The notes under the pieces were generated by a model. It was not told where the DNA came from. It did not search any database and saw only the letters and a list, made by a program, of their open reading frames with translations. The position numbers and the translations under genes are program-made. A DNA stretch of 64,000 nucleotides from Megalonaias nervosa (lineage: Eukaryota > Mollusca > Bivalvia > Unionida > Unionidae), in NCBI GenBank assembly GCA_016617855.1, contig JAECUM010093724.1, forward strand, positions 1 through 64,000, in the 5' to 3' direction. Positions 1 to 10,060 of the stretch are shown here, piece by piece (positions within the stretch are counted from its first letter, which is position 1; each line of letters begins with the position of its first letter).

Positions 1-130
1 CCGTTTTACCCCATGGGTTGTGATTTTAAGTCTTTGTTCAAATCCTTTTTGTAGGGTTTCTATTGGTAGTTCCCAGGGGTAGTGTGAGATATACACTTCT
101 GTGTATTTTCTCTCTAGCATCCTAGTTATG

Positions 131-170
<40 letters not shown>

Positions 171-492
171 CAACCCTGACTGCTTTCCCTTCTATGATAA
201 TTGTGTCCTTGTTTATCAACTTCTTGTGCTCTTTTGGATATATAAGGTAAAAACCTCGTCCAATGTTTACAAGTGCATCTAATGTTTCGTTGTTTATTCC
301 CTTGGCGGCTAGTGCTGCCAGTATGGTGAATTCTTTGGGTCTTTTGTCGGCCTTTATCGCCGACATATCGAGGGCCTGGACCCAAGGGTCTCTAAATGCC
401 TTAAAAAGGCGGCCCTGTTCTACATCTTCCGCACGGAAGTATTGGCGGAGAAATTTCTCCCCATTGATTCGTGGCTCCTCACTTGTGGCCAT
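1..492 (-). CDS. Partial gag-like ORF, open at the left edge, with an in-frame His-Thr repeat
   Basis: Reading the minus strand from an ATG at 492, I find no stop codon down to position 1, so at least 164 codons are open and the C-terminus lies outside the window. The N-terminal half looks like real protein (INGEKFLRQYFRAED, then DPWVQALDMSAIKADKRPKEF, then LVNIGRGFYLIYPKEH). The (GT)n microsatellite at 133-169 is read in frame as about six Thr-His pairs, followed by RMLERKYTEVYISHYPWELP, which resembles the RRM-like part of retroelement ORF1 or ZCCHC3-like proteins. I infer an ORF1/gag-type nucleic-acid-binding protein of a retroelement other than the main LINE here; the family is not firmly recognised. 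No TATA box or splice signal was identified upstream. Confidence 0.5.
133..169. repeat. (GT)n microsatellite inside the minus-strand ORF
   Basis: This is an uninterrupted GT dinucleotide run of about 37 nt. On the minus strand it is translated as alternating Thr and His without breaking the reading frame. Confidence 0.95.
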
Positions 493-1261
493 GTCTCTAC
501 TCTGATGTTGTTTAACAGGTTTAAACCTGGAAAAGATAAATGTTTGTGGAAATTACTTTTCTCCTAACGCGTTTTATGTAGCCGAATTTAATCCGTGCAT
601 TTCTAGCACTGTTAGTAACAGGCGGCAGGGATGACACGTCATGTCAGTTAATTGGCCCATTCCTATGTTGCACCTTGACGACAAAAGTCAAAATTATCCA
701 CCGGCCGAGTTGTAATATAAACGAGCTTGACAGCCGTTAATATAGCGTATTTTCGACCAATGCAGCCAGGAAGATTTAATTTATTCTGAGGCTGAAATAA
801 GCAAATGCAAAAGTTTTTATATTTCATTGGCTATTTGTTACGGTGGACATAATTCCCCCTCCACCCCTGAAAAGCAGGAAGCATTTATCATAATATATAC
901 TAGTAGGTATTGGGTTTTCACTTAAGCTAAATGAGAGTAAGATCCGGCAAATTCTGTGGTGCAGCTTATTTCATGTTAACCAGATGCTCAAACAAGTTTA
1001 TATTTTAACGAGTTTCTCGACCGCCCAATATAACATTTATTGCAGTACTGTAATGTTCAATAAAAATATGACGGTAAAGACCACCGAGTTAAGGTGGCAA
1101 AACTGTTGATGTAAATAAGATGCTCATTATCATAAAACGGTTAGTTCATGATGTACTATTATTGTCCTTTGAACCATTAACATGGTGCATGTTCCATATT
1201 ATCGTTACCATCTCCTTGTTGTTTATGTACTTTTGTGTGGCAATAAACCGTTTGATGCATA

Positions 1262-1340
1262 AATCTTTACCAAGTAATGCATTTTATGGCACGATATAGC
1301 CTTAAAGTGGTGCTGCGCCGTAAAATCCACAATCGATTAC
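1262..1340 (+). repeat. Decayed LINE 3'-terminal fragment
   Basis: The fragment resembles the family terminus (GGCGCTAAATAGCC, then TGGTGCGCCGTAAAA) with several changes: GGCACGATATAGCC, then GTGCTGCGCCGTAAAA, then a degraded CAATCGATTACCCATCCG tail. It is much more diverged than the large copies, so it is an older or sister-family relic. Confidence 0.6.
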
Positions 1341-1934
1341 CCATCCGCCCAACCAAAATTTGGAGGGTGAGATACTATTTGCAACACTTCTCATCCCGGC
1401 TGGACACTGACATTCAGAAGACGGAGTTGGTGGTATGTACTGCTTAATGGTTCAATGCACGTTTTATAATCGCGTTGGGAATAATCATTAGTAAAATGCA
1501 CTTTCAAATGTTGGGTTTTTAGTATACAATACAGTATTTGCCAATGTTTGAAAGATCGACAACATTATTCAAAGAGGTGTCAACACAATGACCAATGTTT
1601 ATCTGCGAAAACACCGAAGTATAAGTTATATGCAAATGCATTCTATATTTTTTGAAGGAAGTGAACATTTATTATAAAATGTAGATTGCATGGAATTCTA
1701 TATCCTGTCGAGTACTTTTAACCAACATGCGTGCATCCCAATTTTCTATGATTATTTTTAACCAACATTTGTACTATCAGTCGCCCTAATTTGTATGTTG
1801 TTACCTAATTACACTTTATACACACATATACATCCCACACTGGTTGGGAATCTTTTATTTCCAACATATCTTTCTGTTTTTGTACGTTTATTGGCCGTTT
1901 GTTATCTACTTGTTGGTGATATAACTCTTCTATG

Positions 1935-1990
1935 TGCCGTTATTTAAGTTTGCAGTGCTATACGCCGTAAAATCCAATAACCATCCAGCC
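1935..1990 (+). repeat. Second decayed LINE 3'-terminal fragment
   Basis: A short match to the family terminus (CAGTGCTATACGCCGTAAAA followed by CCAATAACCATCCAGCCAG) shows the same tail architecture, strongly eroded. No coding part is attached. Confidence 0.4.
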
Positions 1991-2081
1991 AGTCTTGAGT
2001 AAAATGAGTTCAGATTGGGGGATTTTACGTTCACTTCAAAGTGTGCAACTTCCTTCTCTGTAATGAATTTATTGTCACCAC

Positions 2082-2094
2082 ACTTTCCAACAGA
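2082..2094 (+). repeat. Left target-site duplication of LINE A
   Basis: ACTTTCCAACAGA occurs here and again at 7583-7595, immediately beyond the CCAA tail of element A. The two copies are identical and delimit the insertion. Confidence 0.93.
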
Positions 2095-2238
2095 TTTATC
2101 TTTCTCGTTGTATCTCTCTTGATACCACCGTTGCCCCTACATTCTATCCCTTTAACTTTCCCTTTTCAAAGTCTTAGAAGACTTCATAGAAGGCGGTGGC
2201 TCAACGGGTCAATTGGGAGGTAATTTTACCGACTGAGT

Positions 2239-3537
2239 ATGTCTTATGGGATGAATCAGGAGGTGAATTTACCTACTGAGTATAACATCTGTGTATCCCT
2301 GACACTTGAAAAGTGTCCCCTTGTTGGGCTCCTTGGTGGGCGGGGAGCACGGGTGCTGAATTTTAAATCCACCAACATGGATATTTCCAAAAAAAATCAA
2401 CTCAAGCGTACCAAAACTGGATCTGACTCAGATGACGAACCATGTGGTGTGGATTCATTTCCACGCTTCATGGTTATACAGTCTAAAGATGCCACAAAAC
2501 CGCTTAATGTACTCTCTCCGTTTGTGATCGAGAAAACAATTATGGGACTGATTGGAACACCAAAAGGTGTTAAAAAGTTAAAATCGGCCTGCCTACTTGT
2601 CGAGTGTGAGCGACGAGGTCAAACAGAAAACCTCAAGAAAATGACAACATTTTTCGATATTCCAGTGACCTCGTTCGCCCACACAACACTCAATTCGTCC
2701 AAAGGCGTGATTCGCTGTCGTGACTTGGCTGGAGTCAGCGACACGGATATCATTGAAGGGATGAAAAACGAAGGTGTCACTGCAGTCCGTAGAATACGTA
2801 TTAAACGTAACAACAACCTGCAGGACACCAACACCATTATACTCACCTTCAACAAGCCAACAGTACCCAGAGTGGTCAAAGTTGGCTTTCTGCAAGTGAA
2901 GGTTGATGTGTACATACCAAATCCACTTCGATGTTATAAGTGTCAGAAATATGGTCATCATGAAGACCGCTGCTCAAGAAGCCAAATATGTGGCCGATGC
3001 GGAGATCACTCTCACCAGGAATCTGAGTGTAGAGCCACTCCGCATTGTGTCAACTGTGGAAAGGAGCACCACGCCAATTCCAAGGATTGTGATACCTGGA
3101 AACAGGAGAAGGAAATACAGAGGGTTAAATATACATCCAACATTCCCTATCCAGAGGCCAGAAAGCTTGTACAGGCAAAAACATCTCTTCCTGGCCCATC
3201 CTTCTCCACTGTAGTGAAGAACAATCCCAAGGCAACGAAGGACGCTCAAACGCAGACAGATGCACCCGAGTCAACATCAAGCACTAACACCCCCCATTAC
3301 CAAGCACAAAGAACCACGGCATCTACCCAAACAACATTCAATAATACTCAACAACAGAAATCACCAAAGAACAAAAACAGATCACAAGGAAATAGGCAGC
3401 AAAAGGGGTCAGAAGACCCCATCAAACTCTATAACAGGTTTGGGGACATTGAGAGCATGGATGCAGAAGATACTGCTCCATGTTCTCAAAGTAGCTCCAG
3501 ACCTAACAAAAAAATCATCCCCGTACTTCCTCCGTAG
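2239..3537 (+). CDS. LINE A ORF1: gag-like RNA-binding protein with three CCHC knuckles
   Basis: The ORF is 432 codons with no interruption. An acidic and Ser-rich N-terminal part (GSDSDDEPCG) is followed by an RRM-like/PRE-type region ending PRVVKVGFLQVKVDVYIPNP. Three knuckles follow at residues 232-245, 251-264 and 270-284 (CX2CX4HX4C twice, then CX2CX4HX5C). The C-terminal tail is rich in Thr, Gln and Asn. ORF1 proteins of this type bind LINE RNA to form the RNP. The start is uncertain. The first ATG at 2239 gives the long form, but Met47 (2377) begins MDISKKNQ, the segment that the divergent copy C keeps, and C lacks the stretch containing the upstream ATG. I favour 2377 as the ancestral start. 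Confidence 0.9.
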   Translation: MSYGMNQEVNLPTEYNICVSLTLEKCPLVGLLGGRGARVLNFKSTNMDISKKNQLKRTKTGSDSDDEPCGVDSFPRFMVIQSKDATKPLNVLSPFVIEKTIMGLIGTPKGVKKLKSACLLVECERRGQTENLKKMTTFFDIPVTSFAHTTLNSSKGVIRCRDLAGVSDTDIIEGMKNEGVTAVRRIRIKRNNNLQDTNTIILTFNKPTVPRVVKVGFLQVKVDVYIPNPLRCYKCQKYGHHEDRCSRSQICGRCGDHSHQESECRATPHCVNCGKEHHANSKDCDTWKQEKEIQRVKYTSNIPYPEARKLVQAKTSLPGPSFSTVVKNNPKATKDAQTQTDAPESTSSTNTPHYQAQRTTASTQTTFNNTQQQKSPKNKNRSQGNRQQKGSEDPIKLYNRFGDIESMDAEDTAPCSQSSSRPNKKIIPVLPP

Positions 3538-3605
3538 AAATAACCATATAGATTCTCTCCGCGAAAAGTCTAACCTAGCTCCAAAATCTCCAATCTAAAC
3601 TTATA

Positions 3606-6600
3606 ATGAAGAACACGATCATACAATGGAATTGTCGAGGACTTAAAGCCAATTACAATGATATTCTCCTGCTTTTAAACGAATATGATCCTGCAATACT
3701 ATGCCTTCAGGAAACCTTTTTAAAAGATACGGACAACATCACACTTAAAAACTACTCCCTGTTTAACACCTACTTACAGAACGTTGACAGGGCCTCGGGA
3801 GGGGTTTCTATTGCTGTGAACAATAGAGCCCCACATAGCGTCATCCCTTTAAACACAAATTTGCAAGCCATTGCTGTGAGTGTCACTCTACATCGAGTGA
3901 TTACATTTTGTTCTATTTATATACCACCAAACACCAACTTATTACCAAACGAATTAGACACGCTTGTTCAACAACTTCCTGCACCATTTGTTTTACTCGG
4001 TGATTTTAATGCCCATAATATTTTATGGGGATCAAATTACATAAGCGACAGGGGCAAAAGGGTCGAAGATTTTATTACTAGACACGACTTGTGTCTATTT
4101 AATACCAAATCTCCGACGTACTTGCACCCAGGAACTGGTACATACACATGTATCGACTTGACAATTTGTTCTCCTTCACTACTTTTGGATTATAATTGGA
4201 AGGTCGCTGATGACCTTCACAGCAGTGATCACTTTCCAATCTCTCTTAAGAACACCAACGTTACAATTGATGACACGATTCCACAGTGGAATTTAAAGAA
4301 AGCTGACTGGACCAAGTTTGAAACACTTTGTACAGCTAGACTTAACAGGAATACCGTCCTAAACGATATTGATCCTATTCGACAATTTACATCCGTCTTA
4401 ATTGAGATTGCAGAAGAATCTATTCCTAAGTCCTCGCCGAATTGTAAAAGAACCCCAAAACCGTGGTTCACTAAAGAATGTAAAGAAGCCATTAGACAAC
4501 GCCGAGAAGCACTGAAAAAATTTAATAATCGTCCAACGCCCGAAAACTTAACTCAGTACCGTATTGTTCGGGCCAAAGCTCGCCGCATAATTAAAGAAAG
4601 TAAACGAGCATCATGGAAAAAATATGTTTCAACTTTAAACTCTCGTTCCTCAATAAAGAAAGTTTGGGACACGATCCGCAAAATAAATGGAAAGGGAAAA
4701 TACAATTCATTCCGACATCTGAAGCTAAATAATAACAATTTCAATACCAAACAAGAAATAGCTAATGTACTTGCTGATTGTTTCTCCAAAAATTCCTCAT
4801 CGTCTAATTATTCAGAAGCTTTCCGAAGATTGAAAGCTCATAAAGAAAAAACACGGTTGAAATTCACATCGAATAACTCAGAGAGCTATAACCAACCGTT
4901 TTCATTGTCGGAGCTTATGGAATCTTTGAATAAGGCCCATGATACATCTGCTGGGCCTGACGATATACATTACCAGTTTTTGAAACACCTTCCAGAACCA
5001 TCCTTAACAGTTCTTCTGGAAATCTTCAATGATTTATGGATTACTGGTAATGTACCAAAAATTTGGAAAGAAGCAACAGTAATACCAATTCCCAAACCAG
5101 GCAAAGATAGCGCAGATCCTAGCAACTATAGACCTATATCATTAACTAGCTGCGTTTGCAAAACAATGGAACGAATGATCAATTCTCGGCTTGTATGGTA
5201 TTTGGAAACCAACAATTTAATATCTCCTTTCCAAAGTGGCTTTCGTTATGGTCGTAGTACCAATGATCATCTGGTTAGACTGGAAACATTTATTCGCGAC
5301 GCTTTTATCAAGAAGGAACACTTAGTAGCGGTTTTCTTTGATCTGGAAAAGGCCTATGACACAACGTGGAAGTACGGAATACTAAATGACCTGCACGATC
5401 TGGGTCTAAAAGGCCGACTGCCCTCGTTCATATCAAACTTCCTCTCAGACAGGGAATTCAAGGTACGAGTGGGCTCTACCCTCTCTGATATGCACGATCA
5501 AGAGATGGGTGTGCCCCAGGGCAGTATTTTATCGGTGACGCTTTTCAACATAAAAATTAATAGCATCACCAAGTGTCTGACTCCCGGTGTGGATTGCTCC
5601 CTATATGTTGATGACTTTTTAATATGTTACCGATCCAAGCACATGCATACAATTGAAAGACAATTACAGCAAAATATCAACAAGATTCAAAATTGGGCCA
5701 ATACTAACGGTTTCAAATTCTCGAAATCAAAAACTGTATGTATGCATTTCTGTCAGCTACGAAGACATCATGATGGACCTAAACTCACGCTGGACGGAAC
5801 ACCTATTCCAGTTGTTGAGGAAGCAAAATTCTTAGGTATTATCTTCGACAGAAAACTGACCTTTATTCCACACCTGAAGAATTTGAAAGCTAAATGCTTG
5901 AAGTCTCTAGACTTACTTAAAGTAATAGCGCACACCGACTGGGGTGCTGATAGGAAAGTCATACTCAGTTTATACAGAACATTTATTCGCTCGAAACTAG
6001 ACTATGGTTGCGTTGTCTATGGTTCAGCTAGGAAGTCCTATTTGAAGATGCTAGACCCAATTCATCATCAGGGAATAAGACTTGCCTTGGGAGCATTTAA
6101 GACATCCCCGTGTGAAAGCCTACTCGTTGAAGCGAACGAACCACCTTTACCACAACGTAGAGAAATGCTTTCTGCACAGTATGCTCTCAAATTAAGCTCA
6201 AACCCTCTGAACCCTGCTTTTTCGGCTGTTTTTGAACCCAAATATAAAACCTTATATGACAATAAACCAAACGTCATACCTACCTTTGGCATTAGAATAT
6301 TACCATGCCTTGACAGTACCAAAATTGATCTTTCAAAAATTCTGAAAACGACCGTCTCCGAAACACCTCCCTGGCTACTTCAACAACCAAAGGTACTTTT
6401 CACATTACACGATGGAAAAAAATCGGAGACAAACCCTTCCATCTTCCACAACTCTTACCATGAACTAATCGCCCAATTTCAAAATTATACAAGAATATAT
6501 ACTGATGGATCAAAAGATCAGGAAAAGGCTGCTGCAGCCTTCGTTAGTGGAAACCACACAACAAAAGTTCGCTTGCCAAATGGTACATCCATTTTTTCAG

Positions 6601-7286
6601 CTGAAATCAGAGCAATAGACCTTGCATTGCAATATATTGAAAGCAAGCGTATTTTAAATAGCATCATCTTCTCCGATTCACTATCAGTACTTCAGTCACT
6701 ACATAATAGAAAACTGGAGAATCCATTATTAGCTAATGTTCTCCTGAAACATACTGAGCTGAGTACCTCCCACAATATAGTATACTGTTGGTTACCCAGC
6801 CATATTGGAATTAAAGGTAATGACAAAGCAGACCGCGCTGCTAAAATGGCTCTATCACTAGAACCATCTCATTTTAATACACCGTATACGGATTTTATAC
6901 GTAGTATCAAAGAATGTTTACGTCAGAAATGGCAGGCATCATGGAATGATGCCGTGAATAACAAACTTCATGGCATCAAGCCAACCCTAGGAGAATGGAC
7001 CCCTTCCTACAGAGCCGTCCGTAGGGAGGAGGTAGTCGTTGCAAGAATTCGAATCGACCATACTTATTTAACCCACTCCTATATACTAAAAGGAGTAGAC
7101 CAACCAGAGTGCATATCTTGCAATGAACCATTCACTGTTAAGCACTTTATGTTGGAGTGTTTCGACCTCCAACCTACGCGTAATCATTATTACAATGTGC
7201 ATGACATTAGGGAACTCTTTGATACAGTTAGCATTTCTTATATTATAGACTTCCTGAAGGAAGTAAATGTTTATCATAAGTTATAG
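3606..7286 (+). CDS. LINE A ORF2: endonuclease / reverse transcriptase / RNase H polyprotein
   Basis: The ORF is 1226 codons, uninterrupted, and starts 68 nt after the ORF1 stop. The APE-type endonuclease at about 1-230 shows N9, E36 (CLQET), D133/N135 (LLGDFNAHN) and D208-H209 (SSDHFP). The reverse transcriptase at about 430-760 has IPIPKPGKD, motif A D579 (FFDLEKAYD), motif B GVPQGSILS and motif C YVDD at 667-670. RNase H at about 960-1090 has D967 (YTDGS), E1000, D1024 (FSDSLS) and D1076 (GNDKADRAAK). A C-terminal finger has C1169, C1172, H1180 and C1185. This order is typical of the I superfamily. The protein would nick target DNA, copy the LINE RNA by target-primed reverse transcription and degrade the template. 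No catalytic residue I checked is missing. With no ORF overlap, translation probably needs reinitiation. Confidence 0.95.
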   Translation: MKNTIIQWNCRGLKANYNDILLLLNEYDPAILCLQETFLKDTDNITLKNYSLFNTYLQNVDRASGGVSIAVNNRAPHSVIPLNTNLQAIAVSVTLHRVITFCSIYIPPNTNLLPNELDTLVQQLPAPFVLLGDFNAHNILWGSNYISDRGKRVEDFITRHDLCLFNTKSPTYLHPGTGTYTCIDLTICSPSLLLDYNWKVADDLHSSDHFPISLKNTNVTIDDTIPQWNLKKADWTKFETLCTARLNRNTVLNDIDPIRQFTSVLIEIAEESIPKSSPNCKRTPKPWFTKECKEAIRQRREALKKFNNRPTPENLTQYRIVRAKARRIIKESKRASWKKYVSTLNSRSSIKKVWDTIRKINGKGKYNSFRHLKLNNNNFNTKQEIANVLADCFSKNSSSSNYSEAFRRLKAHKEKTRLKFTSNNSESYNQPFSLSELMESLNKAHDTSAGPDDIHYQFLKHLPEPSLTVLLEIFNDLWITGNVPKIWKEATVIPIPKPGKDSADPSNYRPISLTSCVCKTMERMINSRLVWYLETNNLISPFQSGFRYGRSTNDHLVRLETFIRDAFIKKEHLVAVFFDLEKAYDTTWKYGILNDLHDLGLKGRLPSFISNFLSDREFKVRVGSTLSDMHDQEMGVPQGSILSVTLFNIKINSITKCLTPGVDCSLYVDDFLICYRSKHMHTIERQLQQNINKIQNWANTNGFKFSKSKTVCMHFCQLRRHHDGPKLTLDGTPIPVVEEAKFLGIIFDRKLTFIPHLKNLKAKCLKSLDLLKVIAHTDWGADRKVILSLYRTFIRSKLDYGCVVYGSARKSYLKMLDPIHHQGIRLALGAFKTSPCESLLVEANEPPLPQRREMLSAQYALKLSSNPLNPAFSAVFEPKYKTLYDNKPNVIPTFGIRILPCLDSTKIDLSKILKTTVSETPPWLLQQPKVLFTLHDGKKSETNPSIFHNSYHELIAQFQNYTRIYTDGSKDQEKAAAAFVSGNHTTKVRLPNGTSIFSAEIRAIDLALQYIESKRILNSIIFSDSLSVLQSLHNRKLENPLLANVLLKHTELSTSHNIVYCWLPSHIGIKGNDKADRAAKMALSLEPSHFNTPYTDFIRSIKECLRQKWQASWNDAVNNKLHGIKPTLGEWTPSYRAVRREEVVVARIRIDHTYLTHSYILKGVDQPECISCNEPFTVKHFMLECFDLQPTRNHYYNVHDIRELFDTVSISYIIDFLKEVNVYHKL

Positions 7287-7582
7287 CTTTTATGCTATCA
7301 CCTTAAACAGTTTTATGTGCTATATATATACCGTCGTTAGATTTTAATTACCTTTCATCTGTTTTAGTTGTCATACATCATTTGCACTCTACGTTGATCT
7401 GGAAACTTTATTTATCACCGTTACTATTTTATCGTTTTACTTTGAACTGTTTGGTTTGGTATCGCTGGTCGATACGTAATCTTTTACCACTTTTAAATAA
7501 TGAAAGATATAACCTTTTGTATGGCGCTAAATAGCCTCATAGTGCTGGTGCGCCGTAAAAAATTCAATCAACCAACCAACCA

Positions 7583-7595
7583 ACTTTCCAACAGA
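7583..7595 (+). repeat. Right target-site duplication of LINE A
   Basis: ACTTTCCAACAGA is identical to 2082-2094 and directly abuts the CCAA tail. Confidence 0.93.
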
Positions 7596-7711
7596 CGGTC
7601 CCGGCTTCTCTGAAGTCAAGATTCTATCTGAAGCAGCGCAACGAGAATTGGAATACAGTGTTAGTTTTTGAACGTGAAAGTCGTATGTAGTTTGTGCCGT
7701 ATGCCATACAC

Positions 7712-9810
7712 TGGTAATTGGGAGCTAACAATTTAGTATCTCCTTTCCAAAGTGGCTTTCGTTATGGTCGTAGCATCAATGGTCATCTGGTTAGACTGGA
7801 AACATTTATTCGGGACGCATTTATCAAGAAGGAACATTTATTTATAATAGATCAGCTACATCAATTATTTAATTTTCTGATCAAAGTACAAACTTAGAAA
7901 AGACCTATGAGACATGGAAGTACGGGATACTAAATGACCTGCACGATCTGGGTCTAAAAGGCCGTTTGCCCTCTTTCATATCAAACTTTGAGACAGAATT
8001 CAAGGTACGAGTGGGCTCCAACCTCTGATACGCACGAGCAAGAGATGGGTGTGCTCCAGGACAGTATTTTATCAGTGGCGCTTTTCAACATCAAAATCAA
8101 TAGCATCACAAAGTGTTTGGCTCCTGGTGTGGATTGTTCCTTATACGTTGATGATTTTGTAATATGTTGTCGATTAAAGCACATACATAAAATTCAAAGA
8201 CAACTACAGCAAAAATATCAACAATATTCAAAATTGGGCCAATACTAACGGTTCCAAATTCTCCAAATCAAACACGGTATGTATGCATTTCTGTCAATTA
8301 CGAAGACATCATGATGAACCTAAACTCTAGCTGGACGGAACACTATTCCATTTGTTGAGAAAACTAAGTTTTAAGGTTTTATCTTCGACAGAAAACTGAC
8401 TTTTATTCCACGCCTAAAGAACTTGAAAGCTAAATGTTTGAAATCTCTAGATTTACTTAAAGTAGTAGCGCACACTGACTGGGGTGCTGAATAAAAGTCG
8501 TCCTCAGTTTATATAGAACGTTTATTCACTCCAACCTGGACAATGGTTGCGTTGTTTATGGTTCAGCTAGGAAGTCCTATTTGAAGATGCTTGACCCAAT
8601 TCATAATCAAGGAATAAGACTCGCTCTGGGAGCATTTAAGACATCCCCATGTGAAAGCCTTTTCGCTGAAGCGAACGAACCACCTTGATCACATCGTGGA
8701 GAAATGCTTTCTATACAGTATGCTCTCAAAGTAAAATGAAATCCTCTAAACCTAGCTTTTTCGGCCGTTTTTCAACCAAAATACAAAACCTTACACGAAA
8801 ATAAACCAAATGCCATACCTTCTTTTGGCATTAGAATATCATCCAGCCATGATAGTATAAAAATTGATCTTTCTAAAATTCAGAAAACGTCCATCTCCGA
8901 AACACCTCCCTGGCTACTCGGGCAACCAGAACTACTTTTTACGCTACACGATGGAAAAAATCGAGTCAAATCCTTCTATCTTCAAGAACTCTCATCATGA
9001 ACTCCTCACCGAATTTAAAAATTACACTAGAATTTATACTGATGGATCCAAGGAGGAAAAGGCTGCTGCAGCCTTCGTTAGTGGAAAACACACAAGTTCG
9101 CTTGCCAAATGGTACATCGTTTTATCAGCCGAAATCAGAGCAATGGACCTCTCTGCAATATATCTTAAACAAACGTATTATAAACAGCATTATCTTCTCC
9201 GACTCTCTCAGTACTTCAGTCACTACACAATAGAAAACTGGAAAACCCATTATTAACCAATATTCTCATCAAATATACTGAGCTAAGTACCTCCCACAAT
9301 ATAGTATACTGTTGGCTACCCCGCCATAATGGTATTAAAGGTAATGAAAAAGCAGATCGCGCTGCTAAAAATGGCCCTATCCCTTGAACCATCAGATTTT
9401 AAAATACTGTATACTGATTTTAAACCTAGTATCAATGAGTCTTTACGTCAGAAGTGGCAGGCATCATGGTATGATGCAGTGAATAACAAACTTCATGCCA
9501 TCAAGCAAACCCTAGGAGAATGGCCTCCTTCCTACAGAAGAATCATTAGGGAGGAGGTAGTCATTGCGAGAATTCGAATTGGCCATAACTACATAACCCA
9601 CTCACACATGCTAAAAGGTGAAAACCCACCAGAGTGCGTTTCTTGCAATGAACCCATTCACTAAGCACTGTATGATAGTGTGTTTCGACCTCCAACCTAC
9701 GCGCAATTAGTACTGCAATGTGCATAACATGAAGGGACTTTTTGATACAATAAACGTCTCTTGTATTGTAAGATTCCTGAAAAAAGTAAACATTTATTCT
9801 AAACTATAAC
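7712..9810 (+). pseudogene. LINE B ORF2 remnant (RT, RNase H, C-terminal finger)
   Basis: Recognisable pieces in shifting frames include the region before RT motif B (VLQDSILSVALFNIKINSI; the usual PQG is LQD), YVDDFVIC, the RNase H start YTDGS, FSDSLS, and a final WQASWYDAVNNKLHAIKQTLGEW segment with CVSCNEP. Stops and frameshifts separate all of them. A foreign-looking AT-rich insert lies near 7845-7895, inside what should be motif A. Confidence 0.85.
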
Positions 9811-10060
9811 TTGTATGCTATCACCTTGAGCATTTTTTTTTGTAATGTATATACCGTTCTATATTCAATACCTTTTCATCTAAATCTTCATTAACATGCA
9901 GTATTTACATTCCCCGTCTGTTAGGAAGTTTTATACGTTACCTTGACCATTTTATGGTTTTGCTTTTAACTATTTTATTTTTTTTATCGCTGGTCGATAA
10001 GAAAGCTTTTATTACTTTTAATTAATTTTACATATAACCTTTTGTATTGCGCTCAATAGC
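7712..10060 (+). mobile_element. LINE B: old, decayed 5'-truncated copy of a related LINE
   Basis: Similarity to A begins near the reverse transcriptase fingers (AACAATTTAGTATCTCC) and continues to the 3' terminus (GCGCTCAATAGCC). It lacks the GGTGCGCCGTAAAA end and the CCAA tail. It differs from A at a large share of positions and carries many indels and stops, unlike the nearly identical copies elsewhere. It lies about 115 nt downstream of A's right duplication, so A inserted next to an older relative and not into it. Confidence 0.88.

Larger units (their letters stand above)
493..2081. other. Gene-poor stretch with two decayed LINE 3' tails
   Basis: No convincing ORF or splice-bounded exon is visible. 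The only recognisable content is two degraded copies of the LINE 3' terminus, annotated separately. The sequence is AT-rich and otherwise appears unique within the window. Confidence 0.6.
2095..7582 (+). mobile_element. LINE A: I-superfamily non-LTR retrotransposon, both ORFs open
   Basis: This insertion is bounded by 13-bp direct repeats. Compared with the complete 5' UTR of copy G (27835-28244), it lacks roughly the first 270 nt and begins at TTTATCTTTCTCG. It carries ORF1 (2239-3537), a 68-nt spacer, ORF2 (3606-7286) and a 3' UTR with a short (TA)n. It ends in GGTGCGCCGTAAAAAATTCAA-type sequence and a CCAA tail, not in poly(A). Endonuclease, reverse transcriptase, RNase H and CCHC modules are all present with their catalytic residues. 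Identical duplications and undamaged ORFs indicate a recent insertion. The missing 5' UTR could remove the promoter, so competence to mobilise again is uncertain. Confidence 0.95.

Noticed and set aside
3260..3598. 112-codon plus-strand ORF overlapping the end of ORF1, repeated at 16056, 24160 and 29266
   Set aside because: It is an alternative frame of the ORF1 tail. It is conserved only because the copies are nearly identical, with no recognisable domain.
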